Assembly: GCA_045644605.1 (NCBI GenBank) | Contig: JAZRHB010000078.1 | Location: 1-5,719 of the forward strand | Reading direction: 5' to 3' | Source: RGIG4103 sp045644605 | Lineage (GTDB): Bacteria > Bacillota > Clostridia > RUG12999 | Length of the DNA stretch: 5,719 bases | Made by a program: the position numbers and the translations under genes | Notes under the pieces: model-generated | Told to the model about the DNA's origin: nothing | Databases searched by the model: none | Seen by the model: only the letters and a program-made list of their open reading frames with translations | In this document: positions 4,895-5,719 of the stretch, in pieces | Layout: the number at the start of each line of letters is the position of its first letter | Position numbering within the stretch: the first letter of the stretch is position 1

Positions 4895-5719
4895 TTATTT
4901 TCTTCTCCATGTGTCCGGTACAAACAGTATCAGCATCGGCAGAATTTCAAGTCTGCCGAAAATCATATCAATTGTAAGTACAAGCTTGGAAAGTTCCGAA
5001 AAGGATGAGAAATTCCACGCATCATTTATTGCATCAAAATAAGGTCCGATATTACTGAGTGCCGATATCGTTGCGGTAGAATTTGTTGTAAAGCTGTATC
5101 CGTCAAGCGACAGAATAATCACCGATACAATAAGCAGTCCGGCATAACAAAGAAGATACAGGAATATATTTTTAAGCATTTCCATTTCAACCTTGTGTCC
5201 GTCTACGGAAATGGTATTTACTTTTCTCGGGTGGATAAGCTTTACGGCTTCTCGACCGATGAATTTCAGCATAATAAGAATACGTGAAATTTTTATTCCG
5301 CCGCCGGTACTTCCTGCCGATGCACCAAAAAGCATAAGCAGTACAAGAATGGATTTTGAAAACGACGGCCACGCATCAAAATTGACGGTAGAAAAACCCG
5401 TTGTTGAAATTATTGATGCAACCTGAAATGCAGAATGGTGGAACGCATCATAAAGAGTTTCAAATCTTCCTGCAATATTGAGCGTAATAAGAATTATTGC
5501 CGCCGCAACTATTCCGAGATAAAGACGAAGCTCTTCGTTTTTAAATGCCGGCTTCAGCTTTTTCATCAGTATCATATAATATATGCTGAAGTTTACACCA
5601 AACAAAAGCATAAATATGGTTATCACACTTTGTATATAATGGCTGTATTCTGCAATGCTTGAGTTTTTTACACCAAACCCGCCGGTACCTGCTGTGCCGA
5701 AAGCAGTAAGAAGCGAATC
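4895..5719 (-). CDS. trkH: TrkH family potassium uptake protein, C-terminal 274 residues (5' end outside window)
   Basis: Integral membrane K+-translocating subunit of a Trk/Ktr system, normally gated by a cytosolic TrkA/KtrA-type RCK partner that is not in this window. The frame stays open to the right edge; the GTG at 5626 is internal, because the 31 codons upstream of it continue the family sequence. Numbering from the first visible residue, seen are: second-repeat filter TAGTGGFG (9-16) followed by N-S-S-I-A-E-Y; TM segments at about 30-52 and 66-82; third-repeat filter STTGFST (105-111); TM plus the glycine-rich intramembrane loop GASAGSTGGGIK (132-143), a gating element in TrkH/KtrB; a TM near 184-204; fourth-repeat filter SALSNIGP (219-226); and the C-terminal FGRLEILPMLIL helix ending WRRK. 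About 200 N-terminal residues, including the first filter, are missing. TrkH versus KtrB cannot be settled without the N-terminus, but C-terminal motifs favour TrkH. Confidence 0.93.
   Translation of the reverse strand, partial: DSLLTAFGTAGTGGFGVKNSSIAEYSHYIQSVITIFMLLFGVNFSIYYMILMKKLKPAFKNEELRLYLGIVAAAIILITLNIAGRFETLYDAFHHSAFQVASIISTTGFSTVNFDAWPSFSKSILVLLMLFGASAGSTGGGIKISRILIMLKFIGREAVKLIHPRKVNTISVDGHKVEMEMLKNIFLYLLCYAGLLIVSVIILSLDGYSFTTNSTATISALSNIGPYFDAINDAWNFSSFSELSKLVLTIDMIFGRLEILPMLILFVPDTWRRK

Overview
The window looks like chromosomal DNA of an anaerobic, endospore-forming member of the Clostridia (Bacillota). The evidence is the low GC content, strong GGAGG-type ribosome binding sites, rho-independent terminators, two sporulation genes (a SpoIID-type peptidoglycan lytic transglycosylase and a SipL-type SPOCS/LysM protein), and the pairing of TatD with its linked radical SAM protein. 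No transposon, phage gene, CRISPR array, rRNA or tRNA is visible. Genus and species cannot be named from the sequence alone.

Layout, left to right: (1) 2-265, the 3' end of a tatD-type metal-dependent hydrolase gene. Five bases later comes 271-870 on the same strand, a short radical SAM gene of the TatD-associated type. (2) 957-1886, a class II fructose-bisphosphate aldolase with its own near-consensus promoter and a 10-bp hairpin terminator that it shares with the convergent gene beyond it. (3) 1948-2922 on the minus strand, a spoIID-like gene. (4) Divergent from it, a short intergenic region leads into a previously unlisted 50-codon membrane-protein ORF (3008-3160), which overlaps the start of a 511-aa SipL-like gene (3141-4676). 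(5) 4677-4894 is non-coding: a possible structured RNA or 22-codon ORF, then a strong terminator. (6) 4895-5719 on the minus strand, the C-terminal part of a TrkH-type potassium transporter subunit that runs off the right edge.

How the genes fit together: the centre of the window is a sporulation block. In known systems SpoIID thins septal or engulfment peptidoglycan from the mother-cell side, and SipL works with SpoIVA to attach the coat to the forespore. The two genes share one short divergent control region with a possible sigma-E-type promoter facing spoIID. The aldolase (central glycolysis), TatD/radical SAM pair and TrkH (K+ uptake) are unrelated housekeeping or accessory genes separated from the block by terminators or strand changes. 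The least described items are the small membrane ORF upstream of sipL, the uncharacterised radical SAM partner of TatD, a terminator-shaped hairpin buried antisense in spoIID, and the folded element after sipL.
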